Below are positions 1 to 11,775 of a stretch of 64,000 nucleotides of DNA, piece by piece. The notes beneath the pieces are model-generated. The model did no database searches. It was not told where the DNA came from and worked only from the letters and a program-made list of their open reading frames with translations. Where the stretch lies: contig NC_084607.1 of NCBI RefSeq assembly GCF_033807715.1, forward strand, positions 891,001-955,000, given 5' to 3'. The DNA comes from Cololabis saira. Lineage: Eukaryota > Chordata > Actinopteri > Beloniformes > Belonidae. The position numbers were made by a program, and so were the translations under genes. Numbering within the stretch: position 1 is the stretch's first letter; every line of letters begins with the position of its first letter.

Positions 1-591
1 TTGATAATTTGATAGGCAATTTAGAGATTTCAAATCACAACTCATCACAGATTCTGGAATAATCTCCTCGGCCTTTGGAACCATAAAGATTCAAGTCATT
101 TTTAATCCAGTTCAGTTTAAAGTTCCATTCATAGATTCCAGTTCAGTTTCTTTCAGACCAAGGTCGTAGTTTTTAATAAGGTGAGATCTTTTAGATAGTG
201 GGATTTGTTTCTCCATATGAAATTAAAGATCAGAGTTTGCTGTTCGGATCATTTGAGGAGAAACTACAGAGATAAACACGGATAAACTAATATTCTCTCA
301 GCTCTGGTTAATACGACTCTAGAATACACAGATCTCTTATTAACCCGTGATTTACAGATGTTTTTATATGATCTATTTTCTTTTCTATGTTGATTTGTTC
401 TCTTTTATTTTTATCTTTACATATTGTTATACCTAAGTATTTTACTTCATTCTTTACAGGGAATCTTTCAGTGACGTCAGTTCAGTCAAAGCTCATCTAT
501 CAGGTACGGCAGGTTACGAGTGACAGAAGTCTCTGTAGCTGATCTGTGTGTGAAGAAGCTGATTTATGTAGTTTATCTGTGTGGGGAAGAA
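1..591. other. AT-rich sequence, no gene recognised
   Basis: I see no coding region, RNA gene or clear transposon end. A segment at about 490-545 (TACGGCAGGTTACGAGTGAC) recurs with changes at about 1490-1510, so part of this stretch is repeated locally. Confidence 0.5.
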
Positions 592-706
592 GCTGATTTA
601 TGGTTCTGCGTTGGTGTAACGCAGACCCTACGCCGTAGGGTACGCCGTAAGACTGATTTATGGTTCTGCGTTACACCAACGCAGAACCATAAATCAGCTT
701 TTAGAG
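592..706. repeat. Palindromic interspersed repeat (TTTATGGTTCTGCG family)
   Basis: Arms reading GCTGATTTATGGTTCTGCG at the left and CGCAGAACCATAAATCAGC at the right form an inverted repeat around a CCCTACGCCGTAGGG core. Full or partial copies recur in this window near 32215-32300, 36560-36985, 38505-38550, 40597-40685, 43440-43480 and 48100-48140. It looks like a fold-back type non-autonomous transposon. The family is inferred only from the repeated inverted structure. Confidence 0.7.
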
Positions 707-1386
707 AGCAGAAAAAGTATCTGACAAACGCAATTTAACTCATTCTGTTCACTTTATTCACTATGTCAGTGCAACAATATCACAGGGACATCCCAGTTTA
801 ACTTTAAACAGTTAAAGTCCAAATGCAAAAAGCAGAGGGAGAGTAAAAAAAGTCAAATATTTCCCTTAAACAGATTTATAAGAGGTTAGGGTGATGTGAT
901 TTTTTACATTAAGCAGTGTGCATTTGTAGGCATACTTTGAAATAAATTAAACTGTAGGCCTATTTCAGTCTATACTTGTGTAAAAGTAAAATAAAAAAAT
1001 ACCCCACTTTAATATAAATAAAAAATGTAGCTGCAGCTTAGCAGCTTTAAAAATAAATATAGAAATTAAAAATAGTTCTTTTAAAATTAGATGGTATCAA
1101 CTCAAACTCCAAGATAACTGGCCAACAAAATAAACTAATGACGAAAAAGTAATTTAGAAATATCATTTATTTATGTTTGGATTTTTTTCGAGGCCAAAGG
1201 TTCAGACCCCGGACCTGGTGGAATCATCATGTTCTGATATACATTGGTAGTTATTCTATATGTATTAAATAATAGAATAATCAATACAAATAGACACAGA
1301 GTAATTCCATAAATGTATTTAAAAAACAAACATTTACATTTCCCCTGAAGCCGCGGTGGCGGCTGCCGGACCTTCATACCCAATAG
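707..1386. other. AT-rich sequence, no gene recognised
   Basis: Only short chance ORFs and A/T-rich sequence are present. No transposon termini or splice-bounded exons were recognised. Confidence 0.5.
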
Positions 1387-1480
1387 CAGAGTTGGTAGTA
1401 ACGAGTTACATTTACTCTGTTACATTTACTTGAGTAAGTTTTGGGAAATGTTGTACTTTTAGGAGTAGTTTTGAACAGTC
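1387..1480. mobile_element. Left end of a fish hAT-like repeat
   Basis: The sequence starts CAGAGTTGGTAGTAACGAG and continues with TTACATTTACTCTGTTACAT, which I recognise as the left end of a common fish repeat whose other end reads TACTTTTACTTGAGTACAAT. A matching right end sits at about 31385-31553. Whether the two are one element split by 30 kb of other repeats is unproven, because the flanking 8-mers do not match. Confidence 0.5.
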
Positions 1481-1796
1481 TTACTAAGGTACGGCAAGGT
1501 TACGAGTCACAGAACTGTAGAGTATCAATAACACGTCCAGCAAATACTAACACAGAAGTTTATGGAGCTGATCTGTTTGGTCAAGAAAACTGGAACTTTT
1601 TACAATGCTAAAAAAAAGGAATATTTGTCTTATTTCTAGTCTTCACCTACAGGTATCTATATACAGCGTGCACATCTTCAGTTTCCTATTTCACCATAGT
1701 TAAAATGTCTCATTTTTAGTCAAAAAATCTCATTACACTTAAAACAAGAGTCATTACCAGAAAAAATAACTTGTTATTTGACAATTTTCACCTGTT
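1481..1796. other. Non-coding spacer, no gene recognised
   Basis: Contains a diverged partial copy of the 490-545 segment. It then turns into the T-rich satellite. No gene seen. Confidence 0.5.
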
Positions 1797-2105
1797 TCGT
1801 GCGTTTTTGCCTTTTTCGTGCGTTTTTGCATTTTTTCGCGCGTTTTTTCGTGCGTTTTTTCGTGCGTTTTTGCATTTTTTCGTGCGTTTTTTCGTGCGTT
1901 TTTGCATTTTTTCGTGCGTTTTTTCGTGCGTTTTTGTGTTTTTTTTCGTGTGTTTTTTCGAGTTTTTTTCATGCATTTTTTCGTGCGTTTTTGTGTTTTT
2001 TTTCGTGTGTTTCTTCGTGTTTTTCTCGTGCGTTTTTTCGTGCGTTTTTTCGTGTTTTTTTCGTGCGTTTTATGCATTTTTTCGTGCGTTTTTGCGTTTT
2101 TCCGT
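1797..2105. repeat. T-rich CGTGCG satellite, first block
   Basis: Short units of the form TTTTTTCGTGCG and TTTTTGCG are repeated with variants such as TCGTGTG and GCATTTT. On this strand T and G/C dominate and A is almost absent. Because stops are rare, long ORFs run through it in every forward frame (Phe/Arg/Val/Ala-rich). These are repeat translations, not genes. Confidence 0.9.
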
Positions 2106-2111
2106 TCTTCT

Positions 2112-5100
2112 TACTACTGGTGGGACATGGTGGGACATCTACTGGTGGGACATGGTGGGACATGGTGGGACATGGTGGGGCATGGTGGGACATCTACTGG
2201 TGGGACATGGTGGGACATCTACTGGTGGGACATCTACTGGTGGGACATGGTGGGACATCTACTGGTGGGACATGGTGGGACATCTACTGGTGGGACATGG
2301 TGGGACATGGTGGGACATCTACTGGTGGGACATGGTGGGACATGGTGGGACATGGTGGGGCATGGTGGGACATCTACTGGTGGGACATGGTGGGACATCT
2401 ACTGGTGGGACATCTACTGGTGGGACATGGTGGGACATCTACTGGTGGGACATGGTGGGACATGGTGGGACATGGTGGGACATGGTGGGACATGGTGGGG
2501 CATGGTGGGACATGGTGGGGCATGGTGGGACATCTACTGGTGGGACATGGTGGGACATCTACTGGTGGGACATCTACTGGTGGGACATCTACTGGTGGGA
2601 CATGGTGGGACATCTACTGGTGGGACATCTACTGGTGGGACATGGTGGGACATCTACTGGTGGGACATGGTGGGACATTTACTGGTGGGACATCTACTGG
2701 TGGGACATGGTGGGACATCTACTGGTGGGACATCTACTGGTGGGACATCTACTGGTGGGACATGGTGGGACATCTACTGGTGGGACATGGTGGGACACCT
2801 ACTGGTGGGACATGGTGGGACATCTACTGGTGGGACATGGTGGGACATGGTGGGACATGGTGGGACATCTACTGGTGGGACATGGTGGGACATCTACTGG
2901 TGGGACATGGTGGGACATGGTGGGACATCTACTGGTGGGACATGGTGGGACATCTACTGGTGGGACATCTACTGGTGGGACATGGTGGGACATGGTGGGA
3001 CATCTACTGGTGGGACATCTACTGGTGGGACATGGTGGGACATCTACTGGTGGGACATCTACTGGTGGGACATCTACTGGTGGGACATCTACTGGTGGGA
3101 CATGGTGGGACATCTACTGGTGGGACATGGTGGGACATCTACTGGTGGGACATGGTGGGACATCTACTGGTGGGACATCTACTGGTGGGACATCTACTGG
3201 TGGGACATCTACTGGTGGGACATCTACTGGTGGGACATGGTGGGACATCTACTGGTGGGACATCTACTGGTGGGACATGGTGGGACATCTACTGGTGGGA
3301 CATCTACTGGTGGGACATGGTGGGACATCTACTGGTGGGACATGGTGGGACATCTACTGGTGGGACATGGTGGGACATCTACTGGTGGGACATCTACTGG
3401 TGGGACATGGTGGGACATGGTGGGACATCTACTGGTGGGACATCTACTGGTGGGACATGGTGGGACATCTACTGGTGGGACATGGTGGGACATCTACTGG
3501 TGGGACATGGTGGGACATGGTGGGACATCTACTGGTGGGACATCTACTGGTGGGACATGGTGGGACATCTACTGGTGGGACATGGTGGGACACCTACTGG
3601 TGGGACATGGTGGGACATCTACTGGTGGGACATGGTGGGACATCTACTGGTGGGACATGGTGGGACATCTACTGGTGGGACATGGTGGGACATGGTGGGA
3701 CACCTACTGGTGGGACATGGTGGGACATCTACTGGTGGGACATGGTGGGACATCTACTGGTGGGACATCTACTGGTGGGACATGGTGGGACATCTACTGG
3801 TGGGACATCTACTGGTGGGACATGGTGGGACATCTACTGGTGGGACATCTACTGGTGGGACATGGTGGGACATGGTGGGACATCTACTGGTGGGACATGG
3901 TGGGACATCTACTGGTGGGACATCTACTGGTGGGACATCTACTGGTGGGACATCTACTGGTGGGACATGGTGGGACATCTACTGGTGGGACATGGTGGGA
4001 CATCTACTGGTGGGACATGGTGGGACATCTACTGGTGGGACATCTACTGGTGGGACATCTACTGGTGGGACATCTACTGGTGGGACATCTACTGGTGGGA
4101 CATGGTGGGACATCTACTGGTGGGACATCTACTGGTGGGACATGGTGGGACATCTACTGGTGGGACATCTACTGGTGGGACATGGTGGGACATCTACTGG
4201 TGGGACATGGTGGGACATCTACTGGTGGGACATGGTGGGACATGGTGGGACATGGTGGGACATTTACTGGTGGGACATGGTGGGACATCTACTGGTGGGA
4301 CATCTACTGGTGGGACATGGTGGGACATCTACTGGTGGGACATCTACTGGTGGGACATCTACTGGTGGGACATGGTGGGACATTTACTGGTGGGACATTT
4401 ACTGGTGGGACATCTACTGGTGGGACATCTACTGGTGGGACATGGTGGGACATCTACTGGTGGGACATGGTGGGACATTTACTGGTGGGACATCTACTGG
4501 TGGGACATGGTGGGACATGGTGGGACATCTACTGGTGGGACATGGTGGGACATCTACTGGTGGGACATCTACTGGTGGGACATGGTGGGACATCTACTGG
4601 TGGGACACCTACTGGTGGGACATGGTGGGACATTTACTGGTGGGACATTTACTGGTGGGACATCTACTGGTGGGACATCTACTGGTGGGACATGGTGGGA
4701 CATCTACTGGTGGGACATGGTGGGACATCTACTGGTGGGACATGGTGGGACATCTACTGGTGGGACATCTACTGGTGGGACATGGTGGGACATCTACTGG
4801 TGGGACATGGTGGGACACCTACTGGTGGGACATCTACTGGTGGGACATGGTGGGACATCTACTGGTGGGACATCTACTGGTGGGACATGGTGGGACACCT
4901 ACTGGTGGGACATCTACTGGTGGGACATGGTGGGACATCTACTGGTGGGACATCTACTGGTGGGACATCTACTGGTGGGACATCTACTGGTGGGACACCT
5001 ACTGGTGGGACATCTACTGGTGGGACATGGTGGGACATCTACTGGTGGGACATCTACTGGTGGGACACCTACTGGTGGGACATCTACTGGTGGGACATGG

Positions 5101-5212
5101 TGGGACATCTACTGGTGGGACATCTACTGGTGGGACATGGTGGGACATCTACTGGTGGGACATGGTGGGACATCTACTGGTGGGACATCTACTGGTGGGA
5201 CACCTACTGGTT
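2112..5212. repeat. Two-state 10/15-bp satellite, first block
   Basis: The whole block is made of two units: a 10-mer GGGACATGGT and a 15-mer GGGACATCTACTGGT, in irregular order. Rare variants are GGGACATTTACTGGT, GGGACACCTACTGGT and GGGGCATGGT. All three forward frames stay open, giving the same few peptide words (GTSTG, WWDIY, HLLVG) rotated among frames. I see no promoter, splice logic or domain, so I read it as satellite DNA. Confidence 0.95.
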
Positions 5213-7734
5213 TCCGTGCGTTTTTTCCTGCGTTTTTGCGTTTTTTCGTGCGTTTTTTCGTGCGTTTTTGTGTTTTTTCGGGCGTTTTTTCCTGCGTTTT
5301 TTCGTGCGTTTTTGCGTTTTTTCGTGCGTTTTTTCGTGCGTTTTTTCATGCGTTTTTTCCTGCGTTTTTTCGTGCGTTTTTGCGTTTTTTCGTGCGTTTT
5401 TGCGTGCGTTTTTTCGTGCGTTTTTGCGTTTTTTCGTGCGGTTTTGCGTGCGTTTTTGCGTGCGTTTTTGCGTTTTTTCGTGCGTTTTTGCGTGCGTTTT
5501 TGCGTTTTTTCGTGCGTTTTTTTGTGCGTTTTTTCGGGCGTTTTTGCGTGCGTTTTTGCGTGCGTTTTTGCGTGCGTTTTTGCGTCCGTTTTTGCGTCCG
5601 TTTTTGCGTCCGTTTTTGCGTTTTTTTCGTGCGTTTTTGCGTGCGTTTTTGCATTTTTTCGTGCGTTTTTTCGTGCGTTTTTTCGTGCGTTTTTTCGTGC
5701 GTTTTTGCGTTTTTCCGTGCGTTTTTCCGTCCGTTTTTGCGTCCGTTTTTGCGTGCGTTTTTGCGTTTTTTCGTGCGTTTTTGCGTGCGTTTTTGCGTTT
5801 TTTCGTGCGTTTTTGCGTTTTTCCGTGCGTTTTTTCGTGCGTTTTTGCGTCCGTTTTTGCGTTTTTTTCGTGCGTTTTTGCGTGCGTTTTTTCGTGCGTT
5901 TTTTCGTGCGTTTTTGCGTCCGTTTTTGCGTCCGTTTTTGCGTTTTTTTCGTGCGTTTTTGCGTGCGTTTTTGCGTGCGTTTTTTCGTGCGTTTTTGCGT
6001 TTTTTCGTGCGTTTTTGCGTCCGTTTTTGCGTGCGTTTTTGCATTTTTTTCGTGCGTTTTTGCGTGCGTTTTTGCGTGCGTTTTTGCATTTTTTTGTGCG
6101 TTTTTTCATGCGTTTTTTCGTTTTTTCGTGTGTTTTTTCGTACGCATGAAAAAACTCACAAAAAAATGTACGGAAGTACGTTTTTTTGTACGTTTTTTTG
6201 TGCGTTTTTGCGTGCGTTTTTGCGTGCGTTTTTGCGTGCGTTTTTTCGTGCGTTTTTGCGTTTTTTCGTGCGTTTTTGCGTGCGTTTTTGCGTGCGTTTT
6301 TTCGTACGTTTTTTCGTGCGTTTTTGCGTTTTTTTCGTGCGTTTTTGCGTTTTTTCGTGTGTTATTTCGTGCGTTTTTTCGTGCGTTTTTGCATGCGTTT
6401 TTTCGTACGTTTTTTCGTGCGTTTTTGCGTTTTTTCGTGCGTTTTTGCGTTTTTTCGTGTGTTATTTTGTGCGTTTTTTCGTGTTTTTTCTTGCGTTTTT
6501 GCGTTTTTGCGTTTTTTCGTGCGGGAAAAAAACAAGAAAAAACACGGAAAAAACACGAAAAAAACCCTGAAAAAACACGAAAAAAACACGAAAAAAAAAC
6601 ACGAAAAAACGTCCGTTTTTGCGTCCGTTTTTGCGTTTTTTTCGTGCGTTTTTGCGTGCGTTTTTGCATTTTTTCGTGCGTTTTTTCGTGCGTTTTTTCG
6701 TGCGTTTTTTCGTGCGTTTTTGCGTTTTTCCGTCCGTTTTTCCGTCCGTTTTTGCGTCCGTTTTTGCGTTTTTTTCGTGCGTTTTTGCGTGCGTTTTTGC
6801 GTTTTTTCGTGCGTTTTTGCGTGCGTTTTTGCGTTTTTTCGTGCGTTTTTGCGTTTTTCCGTGCGTTTTTTCGTGCGTTTTTGCGTCCGTTTTTGCGTTT
6901 TTTTCGTGCGTTTTTGCGTGCGTTTTTTCGTGCGTTTTTTCGTGCGTTTTTGCGTCCGTTTTTGCGTCCGTTTTTGCGTTTTTTTCGTGCGTTTTTGCGT
7001 GCGTTTTTGCGTGCGTTTTTTCGTGCGTTTTTTCGTGCGTTTTTTCGTGCGTTTTTTCGTGCGTTTTTGCGTCCGTTTTTGCGTGCGTTTTTGCATTTTT
7101 TTCGTGCGTTTTTGCGTGCGTTTTTGCGTGCGTTTTTGCATTTTTTTGTGCGTTTTTTCGTGCGTTTTTGCGTTTTTTCGTGCGTTTTTTCGTACGCATG
7201 AAAAAACTCACAAAAAAATGTACGGAAGTACATTTTTTTGTACGTTTTTTTGTGCGTTTTTTTGTGCGTTTTTGCGTGCGTTTTTGCGTGCGTTTTTGCG
7301 TGCGTTTTTTCGTGCGTTTTTGCGTTTTTTCGTGCGTTGTTGCGTGTGTTTTTGCGTGCGTTTTTTCGTACGTTTTTTCGTGCGTTTTTGCGTTTTTTTC
7401 GTGCGTTTTTGCGTTTTTTCGTGTGTTATTTCGTGCGTTTTTTCGTGCGTTTTTGCATGCGTTTTTTCGTACGTTTTTTCGTGCGTTTTTGCGTTTTTTT
7501 CGTGCGTTTTTGCGTTTTTTCGTGTGTTATTTCGTGCGTTTTTTCGTGTTTTTTCTTGCGTTTTTGCGTTTTTTCGTGCGGGAAAAAAACAAGAAAAAAC
7601 ACGGAAAAAACACGAAAAAAACCCTGAAAAAACACGAAAAAAACACGAAAAAAAAACACGAAAAAACACGAAAAAACCACGAAAAAACACGAAAAAACAC
7701 GAAAAAAACACGAAAAAAACACGAAAAAACACCT
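5213..7734. repeat. T-rich CGTGCG satellite, second block, with internal duplication and inverted patches
   Basis: Units are as in the first block, with extra variants (GCGTCCG, GCGTGCG). A roughly 1.05-kb segment is duplicated in tandem: the landmark TACGCATGAAAAAACTCAC occurs at about 6141 and 7193, and GTGCGGGAAAAAAACAAG at about 6519 and 7577. Two patches (about 6525-6608 and 7583-7733) read AAAAAACACGAAAA, the reverse complement of the surrounding repeat, so the array has local inversions. Confidence 0.9.
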
Positions 7735-10700
7735 ACTGGTGGGACACCTACTGGTGGGACATGGTGGGACATCTACTGGTGGGACATGGTGGGACATCTA
7801 CTGGTGGGACATCTACTGGTGGGACATCTACTGGTGGGACATCTACTGGTGGGACATGGTGGGACATGGTGGGACATCTACTGGTGGGACATCTACTGGT
7901 GGGACATGGTGGGACATCTACTGGTGGGACATCTACTGGTGGGACATCTACTGGTGGGACATGGTGGGACACCTACTGGTGGGACATGGTGGGACATTTA
8001 CTGGTGGGACATCTACTGGTGGGACATGGTGGGACATGGTGGGACATCTACTGGTGGGACATGGTGGGACATCTACTGGTGGGACATGGTGGGACATCTA
8101 CTGGTGGGACATGGTGGGACATCTACTGGTGGGACATGGTGGGACATGGTGGGACATCTACTGGTGGGACATGGTGGGATATCTACTGGTGGGACATGGT
8201 GGGACATCTACTAGTGGGACATGGTGGGACATCTACTGGTGGGACATGGTGGGACATGGTGGGACATCTACTGGTGGGACATTTACTGGTGGGACATGGT
8301 GGGACATCTACTGGTGGGACATGGTGGGACATCTACTGGTGGGACATGGTGGGACATGGTGGGACATCTACTGGTGGGACATGGTGGGACATGGTGGGAC
8401 ATCTACTGGTGGGACATCTACTGGTGGGACATGGTGGGACATCTACTGGTGGGACATGGTGGGATATCTACTGGTGGGACATGGTGGGACATCTACTAGT
8501 GGGACATGGTGGGACATCTACTGGTGGGACATGGTGGGACATGGTGGGACATCTACTGGTGGGACATTTACTGGTGGGACATGGTGGGACATCTACTGGT
8601 GGGACATGGTGGGACATCTACTGGTGGGACATGGTGGGACATCTACTGGTGGGACATGGTGGGACATGGTGGGACATCTACTGGTGGGACATGGTGGGAC
8701 ATGGTGGGACATCTACTGGTGGGACATCTACTGGTGGGACATGGTGGGACATCTACTGGTGGGACATGGTGGGACATCTACTGGTGGGACATGGTGGGAC
8801 ATGGTGGGACATCTACTGGTGGGACATGGTGGGACATCTACTGGTGGGACATGGTGGGACATCTACTGGTGGGACATGGTGGGACATTTACTGGTGGGAC
8901 ATGGTGGGACACCTACTGGTGGGACATGGTGGGACATCTACTGGTGGGACATCTACTGGTGGGACATCTACTGGTGGGACATCTACTGGTGGGACATGGT
9001 GGGACATTTACTGGTGGGACATGGTGGGACATCTACTGGTGGGACATGGTGGGACATTTACTGGTGGGACATGGTGGGACACCTACTGGTGGGACATGGT
9101 GGGACATCTACTGGTGGGACATCTACTGGTGGGACATCTACTGGTGGGACATCTACTGGTGGGACATGGTGGGACATCTACTGGTGGGACATCTACTGGT
9201 GGGACATCTACTGGTGGGACATGGTGGGACATCTACTGGTGGGACATGGTGGGACATGGTGGGACATGGTGGGACATCTACTGGTGGGACATGGTGGGAC
9301 ATCTACTGGTGGGACATGGTGGGACATCTACTGGTGGGACATGGTGGGACATGGTGGGACATGGTGGGACATCTACTGGTGGGACATGGTGGGACATCTA
9401 CTGGTGGGACATGGTGGGACATCTACTGGTGGGACATGGTGGGACATCTACTGGTGGGACATGGTGGGACATCTACTGGTGGGACATGGTGGGACATTTA
9501 CTGGTGGGACATCTACTGGTGGGACATGGTGGGACATGGTGGGACATCTACTGGTGGGACATCTACTGGTGGGACATGGTGGGACATCTACTGGTGGGAC
9601 ATCTACTGGTGGGACATCTACTAGTGGGACATGGTGGGACATGGTGGGACATCTACTGGTGGGACATGGTGGGACATTTACTGGTGGGACATCTACTGGT
9701 GGGACATGGTGGGACATCTACTGGTGGGACATGGTGGGACATTTACTGGTGGGACATCTACTGGTGGGACATGGTGGGACATCTACTGGTGGGACATGGT
9801 GGGACATTTACTGGTGGGACATCTACTGGTGGGACATGGTGGGACATCTACTGGTGGGACATCTACTGGTGGGACATGGTGGGACATCTACTGGTGGGAC
9901 ATCTACTGGTGGGACATGGTGGGACATCTACTGGTGGGACATGGTGGGACATCTACTGGTGGGACATCTACTGGTGGGACATGGTGGGACATGGTGGGAC
10001 ATCTACTGGTGGGACATGGTGGGACATCTACTGGTGGGACATGGTGGGACATGGTGGGACATGGTGGGACATGGTGGGACATCTACTGGTGGGACATGGT
10101 GGGACATCTACTGGTGGGACATGGTGGGACATGGTGGGACATCTACTGGTGGGACATGGTGGGACATGGTGGGACATCTACTAGTGGGACATGGTGGGAC
10201 ATCTACTGGTGGGACATGGTGGGACATGGTGGGACATCTACTGGTGGGACATTTACTGGTGGGACATGGTGGGACATCTACTGGTGGGACATGGTGGGAC
10301 ATCTACTGGTGGGACATGGTGGGACATCTACTGGTGGGACATGGTGGGACATCTACTGGTGGGACATGGTGGGACATGGTGGGACATCTACTGGTGGGAC
10401 ATGGTGGGACATGGTGGGACATCTACTGGTGGGACATTTACTGGTGGGACATCTACTGGTGGGACATGGTGGGACACCTACTGGTGGGACATGGTGGGAC
10501 ATCTACTGGTGGGACATGGTGGGACATGGTGGGACATGGTGGGACATCTACTGGTGGGACATGGTGGGACATTTACTGGTGGGACATCTACTGGTGGGAC
10601 ATGGTGGGACACCTACTGGTGGGACATGGTGGGACATCTACTGGTGGGACATGGTGGGACATCTACTGGTGGGACATGGTGGGACATCTACTGGTGGGAC

Positions 10701-11735
10701 ATGGTGGGACATCTACTGGTGGGACATCTACTGGTGGGACATGGTGGGACATCTACTGGTGGGACATGGTGGGACATCTACTGGTGGGACATGGTGGGAC
10801 ATTTACTGGTGGGACATCTACTGGTGGGACATCTACTGGTGGGACATGGTGGGACATTTACTGGTGGGACATCTACTGGTGGGACATCTACTAGTGGGAC
10901 ATGGTGGGACATCTACTGGTGGGACATCTACTGGTGGGACATGGTGGGACATCTACTGGTGGGACATCTACTGGTGGGACATGGTGGGACATCTACTGGT
11001 GGGACATCTACTGGTGGGACATCTACTGGTGGGACATGGTGGGACATCTACTGGTGGGACATGGTGGGACATGGTGGGACATGGTGGGACATGGTGGGAC
11101 ATCTACTGGTGGGACATCTACTGGTGGGACATGGTGGGACATCTACTGGTGGGACATGGTGGGACATGGTGGGACATCTACTGGTGGGACATCTACTGGT
11201 GGGACATCTACTGGTGGGACATGGTGGGACATCTACTGGTGGGACATGGTGGGACATGGTGGGACATCTACTGGTGGGACATGGTGGGACATGGTGGGAC
11301 ATGGTGGGACATCTACTGGTGGGACATGGTGGGACATCTACTGGTGGGACATCTACTGGTGGGACATGGTGGGACATCTACTGGTGGGACATCTACTGGT
11401 GGGACATCTACTGGTGGGACATCTACTGGTGGGACATGGTGGGACATGGTGGGACATGGTGGGACATGGTGGGACATCTACTGGTGGGACATCTACTGGT
11501 GGGACATCTACTGGTGGGACATGGTGGGACATCTACTGGTGGGACATCTACTGGTGGGACATTTACTGGTGGGACATGGTGGGACATCTACTGGTGGGAC
11601 ATCTACTGGTGGGACATGGTGGGACATCTACTGGTGGGACATGGTGGGACATCTACTGGTGGGACATGGTGGGACATCTACTGGTGGGACACGGTGGGAC
11701 ATCTACTGGTGGGACATGGTGGGACACCTACTGGT
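7735..11735. repeat. Two-state 10/15-bp satellite, second block
   Basis: Same two units as at 2112-5212, with further variants (CTACTAGTGGG; GGGATATCTACT). Diagnostic variants reveal internal duplications: GGGATAT at 8176 and 8461 and CTAGTGGG at 8211 and 8496 are both 285 bp apart, and a TTTACT/ACCTACT pair at about 8887 recurs 170 bp later. It ends at the junction with the 41/42-bp minisatellite region. Confidence 0.95.
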
Positions 11736-11775
11736 GGGACATCGTTTATTGTTATCTCTTCAAATTAAGCACTGG

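Noticed and set aside
1171..1383. 70-codon minus-strand ORF with a hydrophobic segment
   Set aside because: AT-rich chance ORF without homologous copies or context.
1771..7201. ORFs of about 1,440 to 1,800 codons on the + strand across 1771-7201
   Set aside because: They are satellite translations. All three forward frames are open at once with the same few peptide words, there is no domain, and frame changes follow unit length.
1754..7233. Lys/Asn/Thr-rich minus-strand ORFs (KNARKNARKN type)
   Set aside because: Reverse-strand translations of the T-rich CGTGCG satellite.
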